Shown: in pieces, positions 53,244 to 62,557 of the stretch
Numbering within the stretch: the stretch's first letter is position 1
Layout of the letters: every line of letters begins with the position of its first letter
NCBI GenBank assembly: GCA_902788485.1
Contig: CADAKI010000001.1
Coordinates: 178,226 to 242,225 of the forward strand
Direction of reading: 5' to 3'
DNA from: an uncultured Pseudomonadota bacterium
GTDB lineage: Bacteria > Pseudomonadota > Alphaproteobacteria > Rs-D84
DNA length: 64,000 bases
The notes under the pieces: generated by a model
Told to the model about the DNA's origin: nothing
What the model saw: only the letters and a program-made list of their open reading frames with translations
Database searches by the model: none
Program-made: the position numbers and the translations under genes

Positions 53244-54605
53244 ATGTTTTTGTTCGCCCAACGTGGAAATTTTTTATTACAGGCATTATTGGCGATATCA
53301 CTGCTGTTTGTGTTTATGCCGGTTTTGACGCGTCGTCTGATTGTGAACGATATGGACGCAAAAATGTATTCGTCGGTGCATCAGATTGATACCGCGCAAA
53401 CCGCGGCGCGCATTTTTATTCGCGAAAATGCCGATGCAATATCGTATGGAAAAACAACGATTCGCGGAAATGATTTTACCGATATGTTGGAACCATATGG
53501 TTTGCCATTGGGTTATATTCCGCAAACTGCATTTGGCCAAGATATATATTTGGTAATTGATAAAGACGAAGCAGGGGTTGGTGGTTATTTAATGGTTGAT
53601 GGCGGAAATTTAACAACCATCCAAATTGCCGAAATGGTTCGTCGAATCGGATTTTATGCCGAACGCACAACAACCGGTTTAATGGTTGGTGTTCCACTAA
53701 ATACAATGTATCAAGAAGTTGTTCGTCGCAATGAACCAGATATCACAAATTCAATGTTTTTAACAGATTTAGATATGAACAATTTTTCTGTTGAAAATGT
53801 GAATAAAATCACGGGGCATAACATTGTGTCTGAACGCGCAACATTTGATACATTGGATATTGCCGGCAACGAAGGTGACCGTGGTTCAAAAAATAAAATA
53901 AAAACATTGACGGCGGACAAAAGTATTTTTCAATCGAAATCTGGTGGTTCGGCATTGACATTGACGCGTGGCGCGTTGCGGGCAAAAAATGTGTTCAGCA
54001 AAACAATTTCTGAATATGGCAGTACCGGTAATTTTGAATCAGATACCGCGTCATGTTATTCATTTGATATGACGGCGGGTCGCACCGGATTCACGGGACC
54101 CGCCACATGGGATGTTCGTGGTAATGTTGAAACGGAATATATTGCGTTGAATATAGACAGGTTGGAAATATCATCTTACCTAAATGTATCCAGTGGCCAA
54201 GATGCGTATATCTCTGGTGATACTATCACAACCAATGCGTCCAGTGGTATTACCGCAACAAATGTTGTTGCATCGCACATCACATTGCGCGACCAAACGT
54301 CCAAGGCATTGGATGCCGGTGATACTGGTGCGGTCATTGTTGATATTCGCCCGGCCAGTACGACTGTTTTGCCCGATGTGCGTGTGTCGGGTGTGTCTAA
54401 TGATGGATATGCAATTTTGAAATATCCTAAACGCGACAGTGATGAAACATTATCGTGTCAATCGGTAATATCAACAATGGGCGAAGTGTATAACTCTTCA
54501 TCATTGGCGCAACATATGTTGTGCGAATACCTGTTTTGGTCGCGGTTGGAACAACGGATAAATGCGAAACAATGTTTAATGGCGGGCGGTAATGATTGTA
54601 TATAA
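53244..54605 (+). CDS. Pilin-headed beta-rich surface protein 1
   Basis: 453 residues. The N-terminal segment FAQRG-NFLLQALLAISLLFVFMPVLTRRL has the layout of a prepilin signal (short basic leader, G, hydrophobic helix) but glutamine in place of the +5 glutamate. A globular alpha/beta region follows (about 30-165). From about residue 175 comes a long repetitive beta-rich stretch (MFLTDLDMNNFSVENVNKITG..., LTADKSIFQSKSGGSALTLTRGALRAKNVFSK) like a beta-helix or tail-fibre shaft. The C-terminal cap has cysteines (CQSVIS, CEYLF, CLMAGGNDC). First gene of a three-gene overlapping operon. GAGAGG precedes the ATG. Function unknown. Confidence 0.7.
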   Translation: MFLFAQRGNFLLQALLAISLLFVFMPVLTRRLIVNDMDAKMYSSVHQIDTAQTAARIFIRENADAISYGKTTIRGNDFTDMLEPYGLPLGYIPQTAFGQDIYLVIDKDEAGVGGYLMVDGGNLTTIQIAEMVRRIGFYAERTTTGLMVGVPLNTMYQEVVRRNEPDITNSMFLTDLDMNNFSVENVNKITGHNIVSERATFDTLDIAGNEGDRGSKNKIKTLTADKSIFQSKSGGSALTLTRGALRAKNVFSKTISEYGSTGNFESDTASCYSFDMTAGRTGFTGPATWDVRGNVETEYIALNIDRLEISSYLNVSSGQDAYISGDTITTNASSGITATNVVASHITLRDQTSKALDAGDTGAVIVDIRPASTTVLPDVRVSGVSNDGYAILKYPKRDSDETLSCQSVISTMGEVYNSSSLAQHMLCEYLFWSRLEQRINAKQCLMAGGNDCI

Positions 54606-55836
54606 AACAAATATTTTTAATAACGCGTCCCGTGGCGCATCGATAATAGAAGTAATTTTGGCGATGTCCATTATCGCCGTTGCGGCGCCGTTTATGTATA
54701 ACCAAATCAAACGCACATATGGCGATATTGAAAATATATCTGTGGCACAAAAAATTGTCGATTTACAAGACAATGCATTAAACTTTGTGCGCATGCATCA
54801 ATCCCAATGGGGCGATGCAGAACAAATACAATTATCGGACACAGAATTGGCGGAAATATCATCGTTGCCGGTGGCGGCGTTTGTCGACCGGCGACAATTT
54901 CGTGGCACAACAATCACAGATGTTTATATGTTGTTTGATGTATCGTCATCGGCGGTTCGAACAAATCAAATTGCGCGCCAAATTGGTGGTGATGCCGCGA
55001 TTGTGGCGGATGATGGTGTGGCGTATGGCGCGTCATGGGCGGTGACGGGGCCGGAATTCAAACCGGGCGAATTGGTATATCGTGTGTCGCATAATTTTTC
55101 CAGTATTGACCGAAATAATTTTTTGCATCGTGGTGTATCTGGTGATGTGGAACAAAAAACAGACGATGATTCTGACAAAGATTCTATGGAAAACAATTTA
55201 AATGCGATGTTGCGAAATTTGAATATGGGTGGCAAAGATTTATTGGATGTTGGTGCGCTGGATGCAAAAACAGTTGTTGGAAAAAATGTAAACGCAACAT
55301 TTTTGGAATCAGATGACGCGGTTGTGGATTCTGTATATTTTTCATCAGGTGCAAATATCCAGGGTACAGATGCCAATATTGATACGATTCGTGCACTTGG
55401 CGATATCAGTGGTTTTCGCACCATTACCGCAAACACATTAAACGGTTCGACTTTCAGTAATACCGGCACCGTTATCGCCGACCGCGCAACGGTAAATCGG
55501 TCGGTCAGAATTGGAAATTTATTTAAATTAAAATCATCCGGTTCGCGCACCATCAGTGCGTTCACCGCGATATCTGCAAATTCGGTTTATACCCCATATG
55601 TCACAACATCGGATTTGGTTTTTTATGGTGATTTTGGTTTAACTGTATCGGGTGAATTATTGTTATCGCGCACCGCACCATTAAAGATTGGGTCTTGGAC
55701 ATTTCCGTCGAATCAAATGCCGTCTTTTTCAAAATTGACATTGGGGCGCACAAAAATAAACCCGGCACCAGATAAATCAGAATTTGGTGCAATTATGTCA
55801 TCTGATTGGCAAACCAAAGAAAGAATAGATAAATGA
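54592..55836 (+). CDS. Pilin-headed beta-rich surface protein 2
   Basis: 414 residues, starting 14 bp before the previous stop. The prepilin motif is RG-ASIIEVILAMSIIAVAAPFMYNQI, with glutamate at +5. An alpha/beta head (about 40-175) is followed by an acidic linker (VEQKTDDDSDKDSMENN, about 185-201). A beta-rich repeat region comes next (NMGGKDLLDVGALDAKTVVGKNVNATFLESDD, ITANTLNGSTFSNTGTVIADRATVNRSVRIGN), comparable to its two neighbours. Probably a minor or tip pilin of an unidentified type IV pilus-like appendage. Confidence 0.7.
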   Translation: MIVYKTNIFNNASRGASIIEVILAMSIIAVAAPFMYNQIKRTYGDIENISVAQKIVDLQDNALNFVRMHQSQWGDAEQIQLSDTELAEISSLPVAAFVDRRQFRGTTITDVYMLFDVSSSAVRTNQIARQIGGDAAIVADDGVAYGASWAVTGPEFKPGELVYRVSHNFSSIDRNNFLHRGVSGDVEQKTDDDSDKDSMENNLNAMLRNLNMGGKDLLDVGALDAKTVVGKNVNATFLESDDAVVDSVYFSSGANIQGTDANIDTIRALGDISGFRTITANTLNGSTFSNTGTVIADRATVNRSVRIGNLFKLKSSGSRTISAFTAISANSVYTPYVTTSDLVFYGDFGLTVSGELLLSRTAPLKIGSWTFPSNQMPSFSKLTLGRTKINPAPDKSEFGAIMSSDWQTKERIDK

Positions 55837-57152
55837 TACGAGAAAACAAAAAATCTTTATTGACCCAACAATGTGGCAGTATGCTGGTTGAATTGTTATT
55901 GAGTGTTGCACTGGCAATGTTGATAATTCCGTTTGTTTTTAAATATCAACGGGCTGCAATCGAACGTCGCGAAAATATTGAAATCACTCGTCAAATGACG
56001 GATATACAAAATGCGCTGGAACGATACATTATCGAAAACCGCGAAGATTTATTAAAACCATATGGTCGGCATATTGTTCGCATTGATATTTCTGAACTAG
56101 AAAAATATGGCCTGTCCGACGGAATTATAAACAACAGTGACGCAAAATACCAATTACGCATAATTAAATCGCGCGATTTCAATGGACAATCCACTTTGCA
56201 AGGTGTGGTTGTATATGATTCTGAAAAAATTACACCGTTTCGCACACATCAGATTTTGAATATGGCGGGTGGTAATGTTGGTTTTGTTGATGGTTTACGT
56301 GCATACGGTGCAAATGGTGCGTGGAAAACATCGGTTGCAGATTTAGGGATTCCATCAATGGATTCTGGGATTGTGGGAACAACAACGATAAATCGCGACA
56401 ATGCGTTATACCTGTGGCGGGTGCCGACCGATGACCCTGATGATGCAACAATGCGTTCATCGTTAAATTTGGGTTGGCACGATATTATAAACATCAAAAA
56501 CATAAATTTTGTGACCGGCGGATTTGATGAGTTTTTAAAACTTGGGCGTGTTGACACCCGCAACTTGATTTTTGATAATCGCACAACAATCGACGGCGTG
56601 TTTAATACCAAAAGTGCGACCGTGACCGGTTCGTTGACATCGGATTCTCGCAATATGGAAATATCGGGGCGCCTGGCATTATCAGACACGGCGAAATTTT
56701 CATCGTTCACAACAAATGATTTATATGTGACAAATTTAACATTGCCGACATTATCGATAACAAATTCTGAAAACAAACCTGTGATTTTAACAATTAATGG
56801 TTCGGTGAATATGCGTTATGGCAGTATTCGCGCCATCCAAACAACGGTGGGATACGCGGGGTCGATTACGCCGCGGCTGACAGTTTCGTCAAAAATTACC
56901 GACCCGGCAAATCCAAATTATTATTGGGATGCCGGTGCCGGTGTTGCAAATTTTTCTGATTTATATTTGGGGGATTTAAATCGCATGGTTGGATATTTGG
57001 GTGAATCAGAATTTGACCAATCAACGGTTGCGGGTCGTCGTTTCAAAATTGTTGCGTCAAACCCAAATGCCACCGTCACCGATTATGCGAACGCGTTAAA
57101 CGAAATTGCGACGGCGGTTCGTGCGAAATATAGTTTGTTGAAATTGCAATAA
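55833..57152 (+). CDS. Pilin-headed beta-rich surface protein 3
   Basis: 439 residues, overlapping the previous stop by ATGA. The prepilin motif is CG-SMLVELLLSVALAMLIIPFVF, with glutamate at +5. The alpha/beta head (about 40-165) is like protein 2. The beta-rich shaft repeats SLNLGWHDIINIKNINFVTGGFDEFLKLGRVDTRNLIFDNRTT, TKSATVTGSLTSDSRNMEISG. The C-terminal part (about 330-439) ends with a short helix, NALNEIATAVRAKYSLLKLQ. The three proteins share one plan and are translationally coupled, so they probably form one complex. Confidence 0.7.
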   Translation: MIRENKKSLLTQQCGSMLVELLLSVALAMLIIPFVFKYQRAAIERRENIEITRQMTDIQNALERYIIENREDLLKPYGRHIVRIDISELEKYGLSDGIINNSDAKYQLRIIKSRDFNGQSTLQGVVVYDSEKITPFRTHQILNMAGGNVGFVDGLRAYGANGAWKTSVADLGIPSMDSGIVGTTTINRDNALYLWRVPTDDPDDATMRSSLNLGWHDIINIKNINFVTGGFDEFLKLGRVDTRNLIFDNRTTIDGVFNTKSATVTGSLTSDSRNMEISGRLALSDTAKFSSFTTNDLYVTNLTLPTLSITNSENKPVILTINGSVNMRYGSIRAIQTTVGYAGSITPRLTVSSKITDPANPNYYWDAGAGVANFSDLYLGDLNRMVGYLGESEFDQSTVAGRRFKIVASNPNATVTDYANALNEIATAVRAKYSLLKLQ

Positions 57153-57175
57153 TTTATGTTATAAATGGATATGCT

Positions 57176-57688
57176 ATGAAAATAAAATGTGATTTTTGTA
57201 AAACAGAATATACAATCGCTAAAATTCCGGCAACCCCGGTTCAGTGCGCGATTTGTGGTCATACATGGATGGTTAAAACCGAAAACCGCAAGAACCAATT
57301 TTTTGTGATTTTGGCGGCATTGTGTGCATTACTGTCGGCGATAATATTTTCGATTGTTGTTGTGACGCATTATCGAAAAAATCCGGATTCCACCTCGCCA
57401 TTGGTGGCAAACATTGTCAAAACAGAATTGGCGCCCGACGGAAACGGTGTGTCACATTTCATCGTGTCTGGAATAATCGAGAATCGGTCGGATGAAATAT
57501 ATGGTGCGCCGAATTTGATAATTGAAACATTTGATGAAAATGGCAAACCAATAAATACGCCTGAAACATTTAATCCGCCGGTCACATTGTTGGATGCGGG
57601 TGCGCGTGCGGCATTTGTTTACACTTTGCGTGCGCCGTCGGTCGGTGTCAAAAAGATAAATGTAATCCTGGGGGAATTTGAAAAATGA
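57176..57688 (+). CDS. Zinc-ribbon (MJ0042-type) membrane protein with DUF3426-like domain
   Basis: 170 residues. N-terminal zinc ribbon CDFCKTEYTI...CAICGHTW (cysteines at 5, 8, 23 and 26 approximately), one membrane helix (about 40-66) and an external beta domain (about 80-170: VSGIIENRSDEIYGAPNLIIETFDENGKPI). The layout is that of MJ0042/DUF3426 proteins common in proteobacteria, whose function is unclear. The next gene starts 4 bp before its stop, so the two are coupled. Confidence 0.78.
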   Translation: MKIKCDFCKTEYTIAKIPATPVQCAICGHTWMVKTENRKNQFFVILAALCALLSAIIFSIVVVTHYRKNPDSTSPLVANIVKTELAPDGNGVSHFIVSGIIENRSDEIYGAPNLIIETFDENGKPINTPETFNPPVTLLDAGARAAFVYTLRAPSVGVKKINVILGEFEK

Positions 57689-58158
57689 AAAAATTGATTG
57701 CGATTTTATCTGTTTTATTTTGTGGTGCGGCATTTGGCGCAGACGACACAACCCAACCATTACCCGGCCCACGGGTGAGTTTGTTTTCCACAACTGTCGA
57801 TTGGGCGGGGGTGACAGGACTGTCATTATCGCAATACACCGGACATTTTTCCGGCGCCCCACGGAAATTATTAAAAAATGGATTGATTTTGTATTACCTG
57901 GACGCGTTTCCCTGTTATGGCGAGGCGGACTCGGTTCGTGTCTGGATATCGCCCACGGGCGAAATGTCGGGACATTTGCGTTTGGTATGTATTGCGGCGC
58001 CAAAAACAATTTCGTTTGCGTATCGCAATGCGCCCGCCGATGCAATGCAAAATGAAACAACCGGTTTATTGACATGCCCGGCAACCGGCGATTATGATTT
58101 TAATATCGATTTAACAAAATGTACGGTTGGGCCCGATTGGTCAAAATATGGGAAATAA
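57685..58158 (+). CDS. Small secreted protein, unknown function
   Basis: 157 residues. The signal peptide MKKLIAILSVLFCGAAFG is cleaved before ADDTTQPL. The mature domain is beta-rich, with cysteines at FPCYGEADSV, LVCIAA, LTCPAT and TKCTVG, allowing two disulfides. I recognise no family. It is coupled to the zinc-ribbon gene by a 4-bp overlap and followed 2 bp later by the pseudouridine synthase. Confidence 0.7.
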   Translation: MKKLIAILSVLFCGAAFGADDTTQPLPGPRVSLFSTTVDWAGVTGLSLSQYTGHFSGAPRKLLKNGLILYYLDAFPCYGEADSVRVWISPTGEMSGHLRLVCIAAPKTISFAYRNAPADAMQNETTGLLTCPATGDYDFNIDLTKCTVGPDWSKYGK

Positions 58159-58160
58159 AT

Positions 58161-59114
58161 ATGCAAATGGAATTTACGGTTTTGGACACGGATGCAGGTA
58201 CCCGATTAGATAAATTTTTATGTTCAAAAATGCCTGAATTTTCACGCAGTGAAATACAACGGTTTTCCGTTTCGCGGGGTGGGGCGGCGGTCAAATTTTC
58301 GGACCGTGTTCGTGCGGGTGAAATGTATGTTGTTGTGACGCCTGACACGCCGTCGGATGCGCCCGCCATGGCGAATATATCAACCGATTTTGATTTGGAT
58401 ATTTTATACCAAGACGACGATATCATCGTGATAAACAAACCGCGTGGCGTGGTTATGTATCCGTCGGCGGGGAATAAAACCGGCACATTGGTTCAAAATT
58501 TATTGGCATATACAAAATTGGCGTCATTGGGTGGCGATATTCGTCCCGGCGTTGTTCATCGTTTGGACAAGGATACATCCGGGGTCATGATTTTTGCGAA
58601 ATCTGATGCGGCATATCGCGAATTGGTTAAAACATTTTCTGCGCACGATTTAACCCGTAAATACGATGCGTTTGTTTGGGGTGTGCCAAATTGGACCGGT
58701 GCAACCATTACGGGCAACATCGCGCGTTCATCCCGCAACAGACAAAAAATGACAATGGTAAAAACGGGCGGCAAACCCGCCGAAACCGTTGTCGATGTGG
58801 TTGATGCATGGCCGCGTGTGGGTGTGTCGCAATTCAAATGCACATTGTTGACGGGGCGCACACATCAAATCCGTGTTCATTTATCGGCGCACGGATTCCC
58901 GGTCTTGTGTGACCCAACATACGGCCGCGGCGCCGCGCGCCTGGGATCGGTCAAGAATCACGAATTACTGGAATTTTTGAAATCACACACCGGTCAAATG
59001 TTGCACGCGTCATATTTGTCATTAAAACATCCCATAACCGGAAAGCAGATGACTTTCAAGGCACCATTGCCCGCCGACATGATGGAATTGCGCGACATCC
59101 TGGAAAATTCTTAA
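58161..59114 (+). CDS. RluC/RluD-family large-subunit rRNA pseudouridine synthase
   Basis: 317 residues from ATG 58161, with GGGAAA upstream; the frame opens at 58119 inside the previous gene. The N-terminal S4 domain (AGTRLDKFLCSKMPEFSRSEIQRFSVSRGGAAV) is followed by the catalytic core RPGVVHRLDKDTSGVMIFAKSD (catalytic D in HRLDKDTSG, about residue 139). Further motifs are LLTGRTHQIRVHLSAHGFPVLCDPTYG and LHASYLSLKHPITGK. It isomerises uridines in 23S rRNA. Which of the RluC, RluD or RluA targets it hits cannot be told by eye. Confidence 0.93.
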   Translation: MQMEFTVLDTDAGTRLDKFLCSKMPEFSRSEIQRFSVSRGGAAVKFSDRVRAGEMYVVVTPDTPSDAPAMANISTDFDLDILYQDDDIIVINKPRGVVMYPSAGNKTGTLVQNLLAYTKLASLGGDIRPGVVHRLDKDTSGVMIFAKSDAAYRELVKTFSAHDLTRKYDAFVWGVPNWTGATITGNIARSSRNRQKMTMVKTGGKPAETVVDVVDAWPRVGVSQFKCTLLTGRTHQIRVHLSAHGFPVLCDPTYGRGAARLGSVKNHELLEFLKSHTGQMLHASYLSLKHPITGKQMTFKAPLPADMMELRDILENS

Positions 59115-59141
59115 AACCACCAACCGCCCGTTCTCGGATGT

Positions 59142-59200
59142 CCCCTTCTTTCTCAAAGAAGGGGTGGATTGTGAGTGAAACGAACAAGACGGGGTAATTT
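59142..59200 (+). repeat. Dispersed palindromic repeat, divergent copy
   Basis: CCCCTTCTTT-CTC-AAAGAAGGGG hairpin, then GTGGATTGTGAGTGAAACGAACAAGACGGGG. The hairpin and the GACGGGG end are shared with 49611-49672, while the middle differs. Confidence 0.65.
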
Positions 59201-59216
59201 GTTATTTACCCGAACT

Positions 59217-59246
59217 TTGCACTTTATTTTTATTCCAAAGTATGAT
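59217..59246 (+). promoter_or_regulatory. Promoter of the giant cysteine-repeat protein gene
   Basis: TTGCAC (59217-59222), an 18-nt spacer and TATGAT (59241-59246). Confidence 0.5.
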
Positions 59247-59276
59247 AAAATAAATCGTAAATATAGGAGTTAGGAG

Positions 59277-62200
59277 ATGCGTTTTTTCAAAAATTCGGTC
59301 AGTTTTATCGCAATAATGTGCGTCTGTTCCGCGGCGGCCGCGGCGGTTGTCGCATCCAGCAGCAGTCGCGTCGGTGTGGTATCTGCGGCATCGCGTCGTT
59401 TGCCATCGCTGTCTAATATTGCGAAAACATCCGGGACAACAACCACGTCGTCAACCACGACATCGTCAACGGGTACGGGACTGATATCGGATACGGACTG
59501 TATTGATGATTATCGCGCATGTATGAAAGGCGAAAACGCGTGCGGTTCTGATTTTGAAGAATGCACAACAAATGTTTTGTTCCATGGACACATGGGCGAA
59601 TGTTTTTCAACATTGTATCAATGTTCGCCGGCGGCAATAAATCGTCTGTTCGGGACCAGTAATCTGGACGCGTTGTCAAACATTGCAAACTATGTTGCCG
59701 ACACAAATAATGCTGAGGTTGCACGCTATACATACCCAACCGACGGTTCGGTTATGGGCGTTGATATTATCGGTGCGGCAACCCGCAACAAATTAAATAC
59801 ATCTGATTGCGTAAAAAAATATAAACGTTGCTTGAACAAAGATAATGTCTGTGGCGAGGATTTTGAATTATGCACATCTGATACCGAATTCAAGAAACAG
59901 GCGGCAATGTGCGATTCAACCCTAGCGCGTTGCCAAAAGGAGGGTTTCCAACAATTATTCGGTGAAAAGGTCACAACCAAACCGTCAAACAAACGTCTGT
60001 CAAATTACGCCGGCGGCGATATTGAACAATGGGTTGCTGATGGTGCGGCATTGGCGGCGGCAAACGCGGTCAACACATGTTATAAAGTGGTCGATAACTG
60101 CTTTGCAAATGCATGTGCCAAAAACCCGTACAGTTGCGTCGAAGATGTTGATTGGTCTGTCGTAAATGCGGCACAATCCGTTGGTTCGGCGGATGTCAAC
60201 GCGGTTGTTGGTAATTATGCGGATGCAAACGGAAATATTCAAACCGGTCGTCAAATGGCAACCGATGTCCGCAAATTCTTCCGTGCGGCATGTACCGACA
60301 CAATCGGTTCAAATCAATATTGCTATATGACATTTAACGACGGCAAAAAACCAAGCAAAACCGATTTACAAGACGAAGATATCCGCGAAGATATCTTTGG
60401 CGAGGCATACGCGTCCCGTAAAACAATCTTGACAACGAAAGTCAACGAATTGGTGAAAAATTTTGATACAACCGCGCGCAATAAATGTATCGAAACATTT
60501 AAATCTTGTGCAAAACAATCGTGTGGCGGTGGTTCGGGTGCGGCATGTTATTCACGCGCGTTTCGTGGCACGGCCGGTCAAAATTCTATAAACAACGATG
60601 TTGTCTATTCTGATATTGAAAACGGATGTGCGGCGATTGTGAACACCGATGCAAATTGTCGTTTCATGGCGGCGATGCAGGGGGCTGACACATATTCATA
60701 TCAAATGGGCGGCAATGCGGCGGGCGATATCGATACATTTGCGACATTGTTCCCGAAATACACATCTGGTAATGCGGATTCGACAATCGTTGCGGCGTTG
60801 AACGCGGATTTGTCCACGGCATATAATGATGTTGCAATTGAAAATATGAAAAAGCAATGCAGCAATGTTGTATCGAACTGTGTGAAATCTATGTGCGGCA
60901 CCGATTATCAAAATTGCTATCGCAATCGTAATGATATCCGTGTTGCAACATATTCAACCGAAAGTGATTCTTTCAACCGTTCCATGAACAAGGTTGGTGG
61001 TGTTTTGGATTACACCATTGTCCAAGGTTTGTGCATGTCAACGGTTAAATCTGCGGACGCATGTGCCGAAAGTTTGGCAATCGCAAAAGTGGGATTGACT
61101 GATGGCGCCGCCGATGTGACGGCGGGGTGGGGGTCGGATGTCACAACGGTTGGCAACGCATGGCGCAATTCTGGTCAAAACTATGGATATGGCACAACGC
61201 ACGAGGCATTGGTCCAAGAAGTTGATGCTAACGGTAAAAAAATCTGCACATGTACAAATGGTGGCAAAGATGTTTGCGGATACGAAGATGGTGGTAATAC
61301 CGATTGTCAAACCGCATCCATGATTGAACGCGATATTCAATTATCAACCGCGGCGGCAACATCATTGTTCCAAACGGTCTTGGCCGAAATTGAATTAGAG
61401 GCCCAGGCGAAATATAACGCCAAATTGACGCACGAACAAAATGTGTGTTTGGCGCAAAATTCGGCGGCAAATCCGGATGCATCATTTGTTTGGGCAAAAT
61501 TAAAGAATAATGCAAAACGTGTTGCGTCTGATTATGCGACAAACGGTTTGGGCGATAACGGTTCGGTGCCCAGTAACGATTTGTATAATTCGTTCTGCCG
61601 TGTCAAGGTGACAATCCAATCCGAGGATAAAAATATCCAGGCGGAAATGAAAAATATTCCAAACGCATATTTTGCGGTGGGTGATCCATTCACATGCGGT
61701 GCATGGATTTCGGGCGCCAAATTGGATGAAATTTCTGAAAATGTTGCAAAGACAAAAACCGGCACAGACAAAGACGGTTCTTTGACATCGGGTCAAAAAT
61801 GGGGTGCATGGGGTATAACCGCCCTGACGGCAATCGCCGGTGGTGTTGGCACAGACCTGTTGCAATCTAAAACCGGTTTGGGTGGCTTGCTGGGCACCAG
61901 CAAAGACAATGCCAAAACCAAATTGGATAAACGGATAGAACTGTGTGAAACACAAGCAAAAAACGTTCAGAATGCAACCAAGAAGTTCACGGGTGCTAAT
62001 GCCACAACATGGACCACATATGACAGAAACGCCCTGAACAGTGCGATAAAATTTTTGAATGCCACTTATAAAGGTCTTGTATCTGATTTAGACATAAATA
62101 ATGGTCCAACCACAATCAGTGAAATTTCGTCCGGTGATTGGGTTGCCAAAGGTGAAAATAACCAGACAGCAAGCACAGATAAAAGCACTGAGGCTACCAC

Positions 62201-62510
62201 AATCTCTACAACTGCTGGTAAAATCTCTGTGGCGTGTCAAAATATGAAAAATGAAAGCGGTTATAAAAATTATACCGAAACAAAAAGCAATGCTGGTCGT
62301 TTAATCGCAGATGGTGTCGGTGCGGCGGTCTTGGGCACGGCGGGTGGTATCACCACGGCGCAAATTATGAAGGCCAACAACCGTTCTGACTTCACGGCGG
62401 CACAACAAGAATGGATGGATGAAATCGGTAAAAAAATCCATTGCTATGTTGGTGGGCAATTGGTTGGTGACTTTGGCGACATCGTCAGCGTCGACATCAG
62501 CGAAGAATAA
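59277..62510 (+). CDS. Giant secreted cysteine-repeat protein, unknown family
   Basis: 1077 residues. A signal peptide (1 to about 23) precedes a serine/threonine-rich linker (about 52-67). Two six-cysteine domains have identical spacing C-x6-C-x6-C-x6-C-x12-C-x6-C (cysteines 75-116 and 178-219), each followed by an xLFG motif. Three shorter repeats of C-x6-C-x4-C-x6/7-C type follow (first at 268-287; later around FKSCAKQSC and VSNCVKSMC). Then comes a CTC...C...C cluster, long helical stretches and two glycine/alanine-rich hydrophobic segments near the C-terminus (GAWGITALTAIAGGVGTDLL and GVGAAVLGTAGGITTAQIM). Two AGGAG-type sites precede the ATG. Codon use shifts around 61960-62300. No known family recognised; probably periplasmic or surface-exposed and disulfide-rich. 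Confidence 0.8.
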   Translation: MRFFKNSVSFIAIMCVCSAAAAAVVASSSSRVGVVSAASRRLPSLSNIAKTSGTTTTSSTTTSSTGTGLISDTDCIDDYRACMKGENACGSDFEECTTNVLFHGHMGECFSTLYQCSPAAINRLFGTSNLDALSNIANYVADTNNAEVARYTYPTDGSVMGVDIIGAATRNKLNTSDCVKKYKRCLNKDNVCGEDFELCTSDTEFKKQAAMCDSTLARCQKEGFQQLFGEKVTTKPSNKRLSNYAGGDIEQWVADGAALAAANAVNTCYKVVDNCFANACAKNPYSCVEDVDWSVVNAAQSVGSADVNAVVGNYADANGNIQTGRQMATDVRKFFRAACTDTIGSNQYCYMTFNDGKKPSKTDLQDEDIREDIFGEAYASRKTILTTKVNELVKNFDTTARNKCIETFKSCAKQSCGGGSGAACYSRAFRGTAGQNSINNDVVYSDIENGCAAIVNTDANCRFMAAMQGADTYSYQMGGNAAGDIDTFATLFPKYTSGNADSTIVAALNADLSTAYNDVAIENMKKQCSNVVSNCVKSMCGTDYQNCYRNRNDIRVATYSTESDSFNRSMNKVGGVLDYTIVQGLCMSTVKSADACAESLAIAKVGLTDGAADVTAGWGSDVTTVGNAWRNSGQNYGYGTTHEALVQEVDANGKKICTCTNGGKDVCGYEDGGNTDCQTASMIERDIQLSTAAATSLFQTVLAEIELEAQAKYNAKLTHEQNVCLAQNSAANPDASFVWAKLKNNAKRVASDYATNGLGDNGSVPSNDLYNSFCRVKVTIQSEDKNIQAEMKNIPNAYFAVGDPFTCGAWISGAKLDEISENVAKTKTGTDKDGSLTSGQKWGAWGITALTAIAGGVGTDLLQSKTGLGGLLGTSKDNAKTKLDKRIELCETQAKNVQNATKKFTGANATTWTTYDRNALNSAIKFLNATYKGLVSDLDINNGPTTISEISSGDWVAKGENNQTASTDKSTEATTISTTAGKISVACQNMKNESGYKNYTETKSNAGRLIADGVGAAVLGTAGGITTAQIMKANNRSDFTAAQQEWMDEIGKKIHCYVGGQLVGDFGDIVSVDISEE

Positions 62511-62530
62511 AATGTCGGAAAGACATGTTT

Positions 62531-62557
62531 AACAAAAACCGCCAATTGGCGGTTTTT
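62531..62557 (+). terminator. Terminator of the giant gene
   Basis: AAAAACCGCCAATTGGCGGTTTTT, a perfect inverted repeat 20 bp after the stop. Confidence 0.8.
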
